The translations under genes and the position numbers were made by a program. A DNA stretch of 24,942 nt from Pelargonium cotyledonis (lineage: Eukaryota > Streptophyta > Magnoliopsida > Geraniales > Geraniaceae): the NCBI GenBank assembly GCA_036897625.1, contig JAYMTA010000717.1:1-24942 (forward strand), read 5' to 3'. Within the stretch, counting starts at the first letter, position 1, and each line of letters opens with the position of its first letter. This document shows positions 1 through 10,822 of this stretch, one piece after another. The notes under the pieces were generated by a model. The model saw nothing but the letters and a program-made list of their open reading frames with translations, did not search any database and was not told the DNA's origin.

Positions 1-743
1 CGTCGGTCGACGCCATTCCGGGGTCCCCCGCCATCACCATCTCCAACAATTACATGACCCATCACGATAAGGTCATGCTCTTGGGTCACAGCGATTCGTA
101 TACTCAGGACAAGAACATGCAGGTCACCATTGCCTTTAACCACTTTGGTGAAGGTCTAGTCCAAAGAATGCCAAGGTATTTTAAAAAAAAATAAATAAAT
201 ATAAAAGTGAAAACAAGTTTTTTTTTTTTTTTTTGACATGTGTTTTCACTTTATTTGTTAATTTTTAAATGATTTTTTGTTTGATATTCAAAGATGTAGA
301 CATGGATACTTCCATGTGGTCAACAATGACTACACCCATTGGGAAATGTACGCCATTGGAGGAAGTGCTAACCCTACCATCAACAGCCAGAGCAATAGGT
401 TCACTGCTCCAGATATTAGATTCAGCAAAGAGGTAACAAAATTTATTACTCGAAATGTGTCCCAAATACAGGTGTAATGAATGAATTTTGTGCACGACAT
501 GACTAGTGGTATGTATAACAGGTGACAAAGCACGAAGATGCCCCCGAAAGTGCGTGGAAGAATTGGAATTGGAGGTCGGAAGGAGACCTACTGTTGAACG
601 GGGCGTTTTTCACTGCATCTGGGGCCGGAGCGTCTTCAAGCTACGCAAAGGCGTCGAGCTTGGGCGCTAGGCCGTCTTCTCTCGTGGGTACCATTACCAT
701 GAACTCGGGTTCGCTTATTTGCAGGAAAGGATCGCGATGTTGA
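1..743 (+). CDS. Pectate lyase (PL1 family), 3' part of gene, three exons
   Basis: Exons read at 1-175 (partial, reading frame starting at base 3), 294-432 and 522-743, joined by GT-AG introns at 176-293 and 433-521; the stop codon is TGA at 741-743. Phases agree: exon one ends in AG and exon two opens with A, giving arginine, and the next junction falls between codons. The peptide contains [58 protein letters not shown] and an ending in [10 protein letters not shown], all typical of plant pectate lyases. RMPRCR matches the RxPxxR active-site motif of polysaccharide lyase family 1. Such enzymes are secreted, need calcium and cleave de-esterified homogalacturonan by beta-elimination during wall loosening, pollen growth or fruit softening. 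The signal peptide and calcium-binding aspartates lie upstream of the window. The opening stretch DAIPGSPAI has two prolines where I expect a less constrained DAIxGSTAI, a small divergence. No frame damage is visible in this part. Confidence 0.95.
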
Positions 744-3560
744 TGCGAATCGAGGAACAAATTGTTGTTTCTAGGTTATTGTTTATTTACAATATAATAC
801 AACCTCGGCAAGCTACTCTAGAGGACCAGAACAGAACACGCCATTGACAGTGATGATGGGCTGGCCGGCTTTTAGAGGGAAAAGCAAGTGCAGATGTGTT
901 GATTATATACACTAAATTATCTGGTTTTGTTTATTTAATTACTTAATTTACCAGATTTCTTATTTTGTATTCAAAATTTACTTTATATATGCATTGATGT
1001 TATGTGAGAAGTTGATTGTTTCATGACAAGACATAGCGCAAATGCTTGAGGGCTTGACCTTCCTACCACTACCAAATTGTATTAATTTTTACCAATTCAT
1101 AAAGGAAACTTCAACCGCCAATATAAATGTTACTAAATTGGACAAAATTAAAAGAAACAACCACCTTTGTTCTTTAGGAATCAAAAGTAAGTTTCAATGC
1201 AGCCGAAACATTGGCGATTAGGATTTGAATCTACGAGCATCAGCATTCTAATTTGATTCAATTCTGTTTGTTTCACATTTGAAATCTAAATTTCGTCTAT
1301 TCCCAACCAATTCAAATTTCTTCGACATTGTGATTACTCTTTATCGAATTCGAGTGTGAACAAAACTGGTAAAAAACACAGGAGGAAGCTACTGATTTGT
1401 TGGGAGGACCCATTCGGATTGTAGAGAGTGATGGGTGATTTGATATTTATATATAATGATAAAGGCAGCGTGAAAAGTGGGAGTAAATTGGGATAAAAAT
1501 TAGGTGTAAATTGAAGGAGAAGTGGGAAGCACATGGGATGAGCTTCTTTTGATGGAGAGGACACTAGAACAATTTTTTGTTTCAATTTCAATCACTCACA
1601 TTTTGACAAAAAAAGCTATGTATAGGTACTATCAATGCTAGAAAAATTTAAAACACCCTCCACTCCCACACCCTTTTCTTTATTGGACCATCTATGACTC
1701 ACCTACATTGTTTTCACTATGCAAGAGATTCTTAAAAAACATGTGTCTTGAGTGAGTTTATGTTTAAAGTATTAGTGGGTTTTTAGTTTTACTAGGCAGG
1801 ACCGCAAGACAAGTCTAGTTTAATCTCTTTTTTGGGTGAAAGAGGTAACTATAAAAACCTCTAATAGATATTAAGAACTAAAGGCCAAAAAACTCGCTCT
1901 AGCTGCCCAACAAGCATCCTCTTATGCTCTCGCCATGTATTCTTCAATCGTCACCTCATCGAAACAGTTTCATGCACTTCAAATCTTGTTGACCGAACGT
2001 GACTCATATTTTTAGTTTATCTGCTTCTCGGTTCCCTGCTTGAATACCATGCCCCCACCTCCACAAACTTACTGCACCATTGAGCTCCGCAATGGAATCC
2101 AAAATAATTCCTACAACTCCCAATTATCTCGCTTCCTCGTTATGACCTCTAGACCGTTGCTATCGAGTTCACACTAGCTTTGATCTTTTGTCACTCCTTG
2201 GTCCAAAGTCCAAACTAGTGAAACCCCCGCACTCCAAAGTCGAAACTGAGCATGCTTTAAACCAATTGGAGAGGCCCACAAGCCAATAATCATCTAGAGA
2301 CCAATGGTATCAGTAAGTGTAAAATTGCAACTAACAAATGCAATGCTAATTGATTTGTCAAATATGAAATGGGGAAGGAATGGAAAAGGCATGAGGTTTA
2401 TAGCAGAGCATAGCCACCAATCCATGCATGTGGCTTGTCTAATGGCAGCCAAAGGAGGAGAAAATTCTCCTACCTTCCCTTGTTAGTTGTTACTTCATTA
2501 TTGGGACATGCTCATAACTTCTACTTACTGCACATCAAAAGTTAGAGCTATTTACCCTCAAAATTTTGTTTACATTCTGACAAATATCCTCGTACATAAC
2601 TAATAAAGCGTTACACATACAAATATCTAAATTGTTTAATTTGGTTTAAATTAGAATATACACTTGCGGACCAATAATTAACCTGTCCGCATCGGCTAAG
2701 CCAGGGGTGGGCCGCATTAGGCATGAACCCACCCCATCCTACCTAAAATTCTTTATCTAGTTTTAGTTTTGTCCAATTTCTCAACCCTAATCCTAAATTC
2801 ACCTTCTAATCTCTCCAAATATACTTTAACCAATTTTAGTTATGTCAAAATTCTCAATCTTAGACCCAGATTGACCTATCAATTCTTTCCTAAGATATTT
2901 TAACCGCTCGACAATTTCGTCCTGATCCAAAAATTGTGCTCGTGCTGAGCCTCATGTCTGGCTCCTCCGACAATGTTTGCCCCGCGGGCACTCCTAATGA
3001 CGACTCTATCTCATTCAGCCTAACAAACAAAACCTAAGTGGGATTTGGGTTTATATATCCATATGTATGGTCTTGATGGGGTTCTCTAACCATTCCCAAC
3101 ACAGCATGTGAGATTGGTATCTACACTAACATTTCCTGGTTTTCATAAGTGGTACTTCCTTTCAGATAAGGTTGTATTCCATTTCCATATGACAGAAACT
3201 GGTTTAGTCTAAATGCAGAGGAACAAACGTTTGTACGTAAATAATCTCATGATTATTGCCACTTTTAAGCACATTATTGATTTCCCAATTTAGTGTCCAA
3301 CTCTAGAGGTTGTGTCATTTTGTTTGCCCAAGTTTCTGGTACGACGTCGTGGTCGCTGGGCTAATTGGGACCCTAAAAACATGTGCCACACGGTGGGAAT
3401 CAACCATGCATGAGCAAGAAGAATATGGATGATGATTGTAATATTGAAATTGATTTGAAGTCAATTTCTAGTATACACTAGAGGGCATGAGCTTGACACC
3501 ATGCATGTGCACCACATGAAGGATTTTTATTTTTTATTTTTAAATCGTTTGAACTACACA
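744..3560. other. Intergenic DNA downstream of the pectate lyase gene
   Basis: No coding region is supported. The first 200-300 bases should include the pectate lyase 3' UTR; an AATATAATA stretch near 790-800 could serve as a plant-type polyadenylation element, but this is weak. Short open frames at 1334-1591 (minus) and 2304-2486 (plus) have no recognisable domain and low-complexity composition. Text around 2690-3000 is richer in GC and in CCCACC-type runs and may be old repeat DNA, but I see no termini. Confidence 0.5.
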
Positions 3561-3802
3561 CACTACAAATTAAAAAAATTACAAACTGTTACAGAAAATT
3601 TTTCATCACGGTTCCGTCACAAATTGTGACATAATTCATATTTTCTGTCACAGATACACATTTGTAACAGAAATTTGTGTCACGATCCAAATAATGACAT
3701 ACGTATTTTGTCACAGTTCCGTCACATACTACATTTTATGACTAAAATCCACAAATCTGTGACAAAAATTTTCGTCATAGATTGAGAATTTTTTCTGTAG
3801 TG
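3561..3802. mobile_element. CACTA-like (En/Spm-type) miniature non-autonomous element
   Basis: A 242-base segment starts CACTACAAATTAAAAAAATT and ends AATTTTTTCTGTAGTG, whose complement is CACTACAGAAAAAATT, so the ends form an imperfect inverted repeat beginning with the diagnostic CACTA. The interior is packed with subterminal motifs on both strands: TTCCGTCACA twice (near 3610 and 3718), and several GTCACAG or TGTGACAAA variants. Dense subterminal repeats next to CACTA ends are the hallmark of this superfamily, where the transposase binds them. The element has no coding capacity, so any movement would have needed transposase in trans. The flanking three bases are ACA and GTA, so no intact 3 bp target duplication remains. 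Confidence 0.7.
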
Positions 3803-4182
3803 GTAACATGAGTTGCTCTCCTCTTTAAATCCATATAACACACCCTATAGCACCAACAGAAAGACTCCCTGATACCTCAAAGAAAATCCGAAGCATTTAA
3901 ATCGTTTTACCCAACCTGCTTTGGTACCACATGAAACTATTAATTTTATCCAAACTTGTGAGTAGGTAAACCTATTAACTTAAACAATTTATAAACTAAG
4001 GAAAATGTGCAAACACTTTGTAGGGTAAGGTAAGTGGTTGATTTCATAAGTTCCGTGCAGGACTCAATTTTGAGTCTAGGTGAGTTCATTGTACTGTCTC
4101 AAAACTAAATAGACTGTGTTAGCCAGGCAAAGTTGGGTTTTTAACTTAGTTTGGGATTAGAACTTACTCAACAGTAAATATT

Positions 4183-4350
4183 TTGGACATGGGCTTGGAA
4201 TGGGAAGTGGGCCAAGAAAAATGGGGTTCATAGAGAGTGAATGATGAAAAAGATTGGACATGGGCTTGGAATGGAAATTGGGCTAAGAAAATGGGGCTCA
4301 AAGAGAAAGTGAATGAAGAAAAAGATTGGACTTGGGCTCTAAATGGGCTT
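4183..4350. repeat. Tandem repeat, 71-72 bp unit, two full copies plus a partial third
   Basis: Unit one is 4183-4253, unit two 4254-4325, and a partial third begins at 4326. Each opens TTGGACATGGGCTTGGAATG (TTGGACTTGGGCTCTAAATG in the third), continues through a GTGGGCCAAGAAAAATGGGG-like core, then an AGAGAGTGAATGATG-like purine-rich tail. The copies differ by scattered substitutions and single-base indels, so the duplication is not recent. GGGCTTGGAA and GGGCC runs resemble those found inside plant transposons, but no terminal structure is visible. Confidence 0.85.
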
Positions 4351-4469
4351 TAGAAGTAAATAAATAAGGACACATTTATATAGTTTTCTTTTGAAAGAAG
4401 GCTTATATTTTAATTGAGTAGGAGAAAAAAAATTTGTCCAATAAAAAACAACACACCAAACATTTTTTA

Positions 4470-4640
4470 GGGCAAAAGCAATACTGCATTATATTAAATC
4501 ATTACTCAAGACATGAGTAACAACCGGGGGCAATCCGTAGCAGCCCAAGTACAACGATCAAATATAAAACTAGGAGCCCGAGCAAGAATATGAGCGCTAA
4601 ATTTGTGGATCAAGAAATAAAAGAGAAACAAATAGTCTCC
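4470..4640 (-). mobile_element. LINE 3'-end remnant (RNase H C-terminus)
   Basis: On the minus strand a frame ending at a TGA near 4513-4515 reads HKFSAHILARAPSFI, then DRCTWAATDCPRLLLMS. The pattern AHxLAR followed by a tryptophan-containing tail and stop is the usual end of the RNase H-like domain in plant LINE polyproteins. It is followed by a short AT-rich 3' region ending at an A-rich run (T-run on the plus strand near 4466). The upstream catalytic part is missing or unrecognisable, so this is a truncated dead copy. I could not define a target-site duplication. Confidence 0.4.
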
Positions 4641-5788
4641 AAATTGAAAGCTAAAATTTTTTTTTATTTAAAATAAGATAACACTAGCTATCTTTTCTTT
4701 TTTAGTGTTTAAATTATACGTCACAACTACTAGAACATTGAGTAAATGAGATTTAGTCACTTCCTACGTTTGCTAGCTAATCCTATTCATGAAAATCCAG
4801 TTTCACTTTTCAAACTAAAATCCAACCAGAAATAGGTTAGGTTTGAAAGCATGAAACTTGAGCCTTTGTATATAATGAATTGAAAAAACAAACACAGTTG
4901 AACCTTCAACGATATTTCCAAGTTTTTTTCCTTAATTTCTCCGGAAATATTTGCACGTTGTACACTGCCAATTCAATTCAGAAAAATACAATCACTTGTC
5001 AACTCTTTTCTTAAAAAAATAATCTCTCATTTTCCATTGTTTTTTAATTAACTGTATATACGGGGTTTACGTTGGGTTATTACAAAATTTTAATTTTAAT
5101 AATTACAATATTAATCACTTTAAAAGTTTCCTAAGAAAAATATATTGAATACTAAAGGATGAGCTGATCAGGAATAGATTTCTTTTATCATATATTATGT
5201 TGATGCGATGATGAGATGATTTGTACGTTCAATAATCTTTTTACAGTAGTTCATTTACTGATTAATATATCTCCATATATATTAGTCTAATTCAAAAGAG
5301 TACAATGAGGATCGATCAACTCCAACAAGGGCTCACTTCAAGTGATACCTCAATGTACACGAAAAATGCTAATAATCAAAACCGGAATAAGGAAAAGCAT
5401 GATCAGTTTCTCAACCTTTTCCGAACAAAGATTGTAATTTTGCCGCAATGTATCTCTCTCAAAAGTACTTCTGCATCGCAACATGTGCTTAATTCTTTAG
5501 GGGATTAGCATTAAGTATGGTTCAATTGACATGGAGGAGGCCCATTCATTCGTTGGTCAAGTCTTAGGCATTCAAAAAATTGCTCGACTTACACTTTAAT
5601 GTCTGGAAATATTCTAATTTCAAATTTGTAATATGTATCAATACAATGAGTTGTGATTTTTTTTTTAATGGTAAACGGAATTAACAAAATTTTCGATCAT
5701 ATATACCCAACAAACTTACGAAAGAGGACAATCCATTAAATTCAAATTACTTTATAAAATGGCATAACTTCATAATGACTATGATATA
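4641..5788. other. AT-rich intergenic DNA without recognised feature
   Basis: Nothing is supported here. A 67-codon plus-strand open frame at 5305-5508 has no recognisable motif, no plausible splice partner and composition like the flanks, so I do not call it a gene. Confidence 0.5.
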
Positions 5789-5803
5789 AAGCAAATAACT
5801 CTT
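5789..5803. repeat. Target-site duplication, left copy
   Basis: AAGCAAATAACTCTT, identical to 6495-6509, directly abuts the T-run of the retroposon. Because the T-run follows TT of the duplication, the exact boundary is uncertain by about two bases. Confidence 0.85.
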
Positions 5804-6494
5804 TTTTTTTTTTAATACCAGAAATCGAAATTGTATTTCATTTATCAATAGCTATTACAATAAGGTATCCAACACTTAATCGTATCAAATCGTGAACCTG
5901 GCGAAAACGGAATGTAATAACCCGTTAAAGGGAAAAATTGACGAATATGAGTAGATCCTCATAAGAACCGGGCATTACCCGATTTAGCAAACTGATGGCA
6001 GTAGGCAAGCCTTCCCCCTCAGCCTATACTACCGAATCCAGACCACGACTCCAACCTACAAAACTTCCATTAAGGGATGACAAAACCAAACTTCCACCAA
6101 GGGAATAAAGAAAAACTAGACTACCAAAATGACAACTAAAACAACTAAACAGCTTAAGACAGAAAAACATGACAAGACGTAATCTATCCGTAGAAGACAT
6201 ACTCTTGCAAGCTAACCAGTAATTGAGGCGAAGATGATAGTGCGTCGTCTGCAAATGGATTAAAAGAGATAAGTCAACAGTAATGATGAACCAACGGAAG
6301 AACAAGTATCAAATTAGGACGAATCTGCTCAATCTGTGCTTATTTGGATGAAATAAAAAAAAAACTATTGAACCACTGCCAATCAAAAAAATCAGCGGTG
6401 GTTGAAACAAGAAACTTTGAAGAATAAGCGATAATGGCGGCTAGCGTTTCTAGAAAGAAAAGGAGAGAGTACTCGTATTTTTTGGTTTGTGTAT
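5804..6494 (-). mobile_element. Short LINE-family copy bounded by an exact 15 bp target-site duplication
   Basis: The segment is flanked by the identical 15-mer AAGCAAATAACTCTT at 5789-5803 and 6495-6509. At the low-coordinate end it starts with a T-run of about 13 bases, which is the poly(A) tail read on the minus strand. This is the signature of target-primed retroposition. Near 6000-6060 its minus-strand text (TGAGGGGGAAGGCTTGCC and neighbours) aligns with the 3' region of the LINE at 17991-19248 (TGAGGGGGAGGCTAGGCC near 18150), so both belong to one family. The minus-strand frame from 6204 starts MSSTDRLRL, which recalls the usual opening of plant LINE ORF1, but no domain follows. Total length near 690 bp is far below a full LINE of 5-7 kb. 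Confidence 0.75.
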
Positions 6495-6509
6495 AAGCAA
6501 ATAACTCTT
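6495..6509. repeat. Target-site duplication, right copy
   Basis: AAGCAAATAACTCTT, identical to 5789-5803. It marks the 5' end (element sense) of the inserted LINE-type copy. The long-inverted-repeat element starts only about 20 bases further on. Confidence 0.85.
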
Positions 6510-7224
6510 AATTCCTATTATGAAAATATAAGGGATAACCAATTTTTTGGTACCCAAACTTTAAAAAAATATCCAATTTAGTATCTAAACTTCTATTTCT
6601 CCAAATTTAGTCTCTAGATTTTTATTTCACACCCAATTAAGTGCTTGAACTTTTATTTTATACCCAATTCGATGTCTGCCGTTATCTTCAATCAAATTAG
6701 CTGTCAAGTGACACTGATGTGGATATATTTCTGCCATGTTAAAAAAAAAATCGATGATGTAAACGCTAACATGAGTGATAACATGTACCTTGACAGTAGA
6801 GGTGTATTTTGTTTTGGCTGAGTTGGATTTTTTTATTTGAGAGATGCTGAGTTGGATTAAAAAAAAAACAAAAATCGAACTGCTCTTCTTCTTCGTCTCA
6901 GCTCCGACGCTGGACTGGAGTCTGGACAGAAACGGCGTGCTCCGGTGCTGGACAGCCACGGCGCCAGTTGCATCGTCTCCGCCGCCTCATCGTCTCCGGC
7001 GACGCCTCCATCCTCATCACCTCCAACCACATCTGACCCTCACTCATGGACCTCCGCCATGATCTGCACCTCTGGCGACGACCATGGACCTTCGCCAGAT
7101 CTGCATCTCCAGCGATGACATCGCTGGTCCAGATCTGTGCTGCCGTGCTGGGTTTGTTCAGGCCGTGTTGGGTTCGACACCCATTTGAGATAATTTTGTT
7201 TTCTGGGTTTTGGGAGGGAGAAAG

Positions 7225-7347
7225 ATGGATTGGAGGGTGATGATGGTGTTGCTCACAATCTCCATTCTGGGAATGACACCGAGCTCCATCAATGGAGACA
7301 CAGATCCAACATATGGTGTTGAATCAATCTCTAGTTGCAGAGTCTAG
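7225..7347 (+). pseudogene. Possible captured gene fragment: 40-residue signal-peptide-like ORF
   Basis: ATG at 7225 opens a 40-codon frame to TAG at 7345-7347. It reads MDWRVMMVLLTISILGMTPS, then SINGDTDPTYG, and ends SCRV. The first 24 residues form a clear signal peptide: a short charged start, a hydrophobic core and a small-residue cleavage region. The TDP just after it recalls the start of STRUBBELIG-type LRR receptor kinases, where the mature chain begins with TDPxDVxAL; that comparison is from memory and weak. The reading breaks off after TDP. As it sits inside a long-inverted-repeat transposon, a captured first exon is the simplest explanation. A chance ORF is possible. Confidence 0.3.
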
Positions 7348-7753
7348 TACTTGTCTTAATTGTACTCTTTTGTTTGATTTTGCTTAATTGCTTCAGCATT
7401 TTGTTTGGTTTGGTCCTAAATCACTACTTGGGTTTGACTGATTAGGTTTTTGAGCTTTCGTTATTAATGGTTGCCTCTGGCTCTGTCAGCCATGGTTGAA
7501 AAATGAGGATTTCATTATATTTGATCATTGGTTCAATGGGTTAGGATAAGTTCAAGGGTTTGATGCAATTTTTAGGTTATGCTTGCTTGGAGACATTGAA
7601 TATGAGAAGGCAAAGTTTATTTTTTTTAATTGAAAATTAAACAATTTGGAGACACTGACAATAAATAACAATATGTACGAAGGATTTGAGTCTCTGGCTC
7701 TAACATAGTTGAGGACGTTGTTATCTGTTCATTGGTTCAATGGCGGCTGGGTT

Positions 7754-7773
7754 GAGAGAGAGAGAGAGAGAGA
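7754..7773. repeat. (GA)10 microsatellite
   Basis: Ten GA dinucleotides inside the long-inverted-repeat element, shortly before the 51-bp tandem duplication. Likely length-variable. Confidence 0.9.
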
Positions 7774-7777
7774 TATT

Positions 7778-7879
7778 AAAAATTGAATAAAAATTACAAT
7801 CACCGCCATGTCAGCAATTGCACAAGCCAAAAATTGAATAAAAATTACAATCACCGCCATGTCAGCAATTGCACAAGCC
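7778..7879. repeat. Exact tandem duplication of a 51-bp unit
   Basis: Units 7778-7828 and 7829-7879 appear identical. Each begins AAAAATTGAATAAAAATTAC and ends GCAATTGCACAAGCC. It lies at the inner edge of the right terminal inverted repeat and lengthens that arm. Identity of the copies suggests a recent slippage or replication event. Confidence 0.9.
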
Positions 7880-8064
7880 TCTAAGTTCCACGTCACCAAA
7901 ATTTTACACGTCAGCATATAACGACTCACTTGACGGAATTAAACGGTAGGTACTAATTTGGGTGCGAAATTGAAGTGTGAGTACTAAATTAGAAGAAATA
8001 AAAATTTGGGTATCAAATTGAGTATTTTTTGAAAGTTTGAGTACCAAAAAAGTGGTTATCCCTT

Positions 8065-10530
8065 TTAATTTTGTGAGTTCTTTGTATGATTTTTTTCAAT
8101 TTAGCATATCAATAATTTTTTATAACAAAAAAACATAACCCTAACTTTTGTACTAAATCGTTAAATACCTTAGAATATTTTTTTTAATTAAAAAATTGAA
8201 TTCATAAAATATAAAATGAATTTTGATAGCAAGTTCAGTTAATTGTTGGATTTGTTTGCTTTTAATGTACACGTTCTCTAGAAATTGTCTTGCTTGTTGT
8301 TAATTTGTTATAGTGACCTCAATATTATTTGGTAGATGAGTTTATGTTGTTATTGGCGGTGTTGCAGCTGGTGAAATGGCTTGCTTGGTTTTGTTGTTGA
8401 GACTTCAATATAGTTTGGGAAATTAGTTGGTTGTTGTTATTTGTGGTGTTGATGCTATACCCGGTTATGCAGGCCACGGGCCGAGTTTGGGCCAAGCCCG
8501 CACGATCTCGGGTCTAAACGGTTCGGGCCAAAAAACCTGCTAAACTGCTGGCCGTCTACTAAATTTTATTTTCTTATAAACAATAAAAATAACAAAAAGT
8601 GATATTACGTTACATTTACATAGAGTCGACAACTTCGATTATAACTCGCAAGCACTCTAAATTTGTATCACCATTTTCACTGGCTCCATTCATGAAAATG
8701 AAGTGTGATAAAAAGCTATTCAAAACAAAATTAAAAAAACAGCATCCAAACATGTCATAACCCAAACTGTGTAAATTTTTTAATATAATTTGAAATTTGA
8801 AATTTGAAATTTAAAATTTAGACATAATGTTTGAAAGTTCATGACATTGTAAACAATGCTATTTGAAATCTATATTTTATGCATGCTTCCAAGTCAATTG
8901 AATTTAAACAAAAAGTATTTCTTGGGCCAATCAACACTGAAATTGACACAAATTTAAAATTTAATATACTATTTACAGTGTTGTTGCACATATGGTGGAA
9001 ATTATGTTGTTGAATCACATGTTTACATATGTAGGATCTGCCATAAGTTTTTGGAACCAACCTTGAGTAGTTTGGAAAAAAACAATACATGTTAGTTATA
9101 TAAGCGTTACTTTGACATGTCAAGGGCTCTGCTTTAATTCCTATCATACATTCTTCTGTTTATTTTATTTTTGAACTGTGTCTTTTCATGGCTTACCAAT
9201 TGTCGCCATTGTTTTTGTTTTGTATTTAATTGTTAAAACATAAGTTTTGAGATATTATATGTGAATTTGAGCTTCTATTTCTCACTAGCAATTGATTATG
9301 AGTTGCAATTTTTCTATTTTCTTTCTGAACTGTTCTTTTCAATGTTGCAGTACACTTGAGCGCGGTTGAATGAATAAGATAAAGAAAAGCTTACATTTTG
9401 AAATGTTCTTTTCTCCTTTTTGTAATTTCTGCTCAGCATTCTAAGAAATAAAATATTGATGCCCTTGTTTTTGTCAATTTTTTTTTTAATGAAATACTAA
9501 GATATTTGTTCTAGCTTTGATTTTTAGTTTGATTTTGTCTAGTTTATGTGGTGGATGTAATTTGGTTGTTTGATAATGAATTATTTAGTTCTCAAATCAT
9601 TTGTTTTCAATTTTTGATTTGTAAGTAAATTATGAGAACATCATATTCTGGTCACCGGAATCATTTATTAAAGCTTGTCGTGTTTTTAATATCGCCCGAA
9701 ACTTTGTCGGAAACTTACTGTAATCAACAAGATTAAAATATGAATGAAAAGGGTAAGGGTATTTTGGCCATTTTCTAAAAAAAATATTTTGATCATGTGG
9801 CTTAAACACTACAATACCAAACACACCCCCTAAATTGTCACTTTCAAATTTTACCATTCTCAACTCAATCAAATCATACATTACTTTTCTATTTTTTATT
9901 CACCTAAACCGGCTACTGTTGCTTACCCGGCTCCTTCAAGTCTAACATTTCCGTTGCAGAATTATATGGAGTCCCATGCAGATAGGGTTCATGAAGAATT
10001 CTGAAAGGAAAGAGAAGGGTCATTTTCACTGAACCTATTCATCTACAGTGACAATTAAAGGCTAGGAAAAAATTTAGGTGTGTACCCTGGCTAAAAAAAG
10101 TCACATAATTCCTAAAGATTTTTTTTTTTTTCAATTAATTTGCTGAACAATAAATAAATAAATTAACATTTGATCACCTGTACCAGAACACCAACACAGT
10201 ATGACTATGAAGTGAAATGAGGAGATTCTTCCGGACTTGGTTTCTGAAAATGTTTCTAGAAAGTATCTAATTTTTGGAATCGAGATTCTCATTGTCTGTA
10301 TTCGAAATTAAGATTCTTTTATTACCGTGAAATTGGCTTTGAAATGATTCTTGATTCAAGTTGCCATTTCTAGAAAATTAATCCAAACGCTACTTGAGAT
10401 GCCATTTCTACATGAATATCATCATCAACTTTTAAACCGTCATGTGAAGGTAAAATGGAAAAGGAATGCAATGATCATACAAAAACTAAAATAACTTTTA
10501 GAAAAACATATAAACCTCACAGTTTCATTT
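8065..10530. other. Intergenic AT-rich DNA, old repeat debris
   Basis: No gene is supported. A GC-rich patch at about 8458-8555 (GGCCACGGGCCGAGTTTGGG, then CGGGTCTAAACGGTTCGGGCC) has the look of plant non-autonomous DNA transposon debris, but no ends are visible. A short TTTGAAA-type tandem run lies at about 8788-8816. Minus-strand open frames at 8839-9147 and 9630-9881 are AT-driven and match nothing I recognise. Positions 10250-10420 are also AT-rich repeat-like DNA. Confidence 0.45.
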
Positions 10531-10640
10531 TCCGTTTTTTTATCAGCAAACAATACTTTATTCATATAAGAAATGAGACAAAGTACAAAGAGGCCCCTCA
10601 CAATCTCGACCCCCCTAACAATTATTTCATCCTTTTTCTT
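10530..10640 (-). other. Possible LINE 3' tail or distal 3' UTR of the downstream-reading gene
   Basis: On the minus strand the text ends ATGAATAAAGTATTGTTTGC, then TGATAAAAAAAC, with an AATAAA and a short A-run. That is compatible either with the tail of a small retroposon or with a distal polyadenylation region of the prenyltransferase gene, which ends about 180 bases away. No target-site duplication was found. Confidence 0.25.
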
Positions 10641-10822
10641 TTGTGACAAATGGGGAATTTATATAAATACTATCAAAATGCAATCAAGCTAAACTGACAT
10701 CTCTCTGTTAAATAAGTTATATCAAGCAACAACAGAAACATGGTACACTTCAATTTTTCAACTTCAAGAAATCAAATATCAGACCTAAGAAAAAAAACTA
10801 GCAGTACATGACATCTTGAAGA

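Larger units (their letters stand above)
6531..8064. mobile_element. Non-autonomous DNA transposon with long terminal inverted repeats (possibly Mutator-like)
   Basis: The left end reads AGGGATAACCAATTTTTTGG, then TACCCAAACTTT; the complement of the right end reads AGGGATAACCACTTTTTTGG, then TACTCAAACTTT. Similarity continues imperfectly for at least 120 and perhaps 200 bases on each side (CAATTT..GTAC.. and TTTTTATTTC.. motifs recur in order). The interior is unlike the ends: GC-rich text at about 6890-7160, a small open frame with a signal-peptide-like sequence at 7225-7347, a GA microsatellite and a 51-bp exact duplication. No transposase is present. Long terminal inverted repeats around unrelated genic-looking DNA suggest a Pack-MULE-like element, but I found no clear 8-10 bp target duplication, so the superfamily is open. 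Confidence 0.6.

Noticed and set aside
6627-6959. Minus-strand 110-codon frame
   Set aside because: It overlaps the left terminal inverted repeat of a DNA transposon, has no recognisable motif and no codon signature.
8839-9147. Minus-strand 102-codon frame
   Set aside because: Composition is the same as the flanking AT-rich DNA, and there is no domain, splice partner or repeat pattern to support it.
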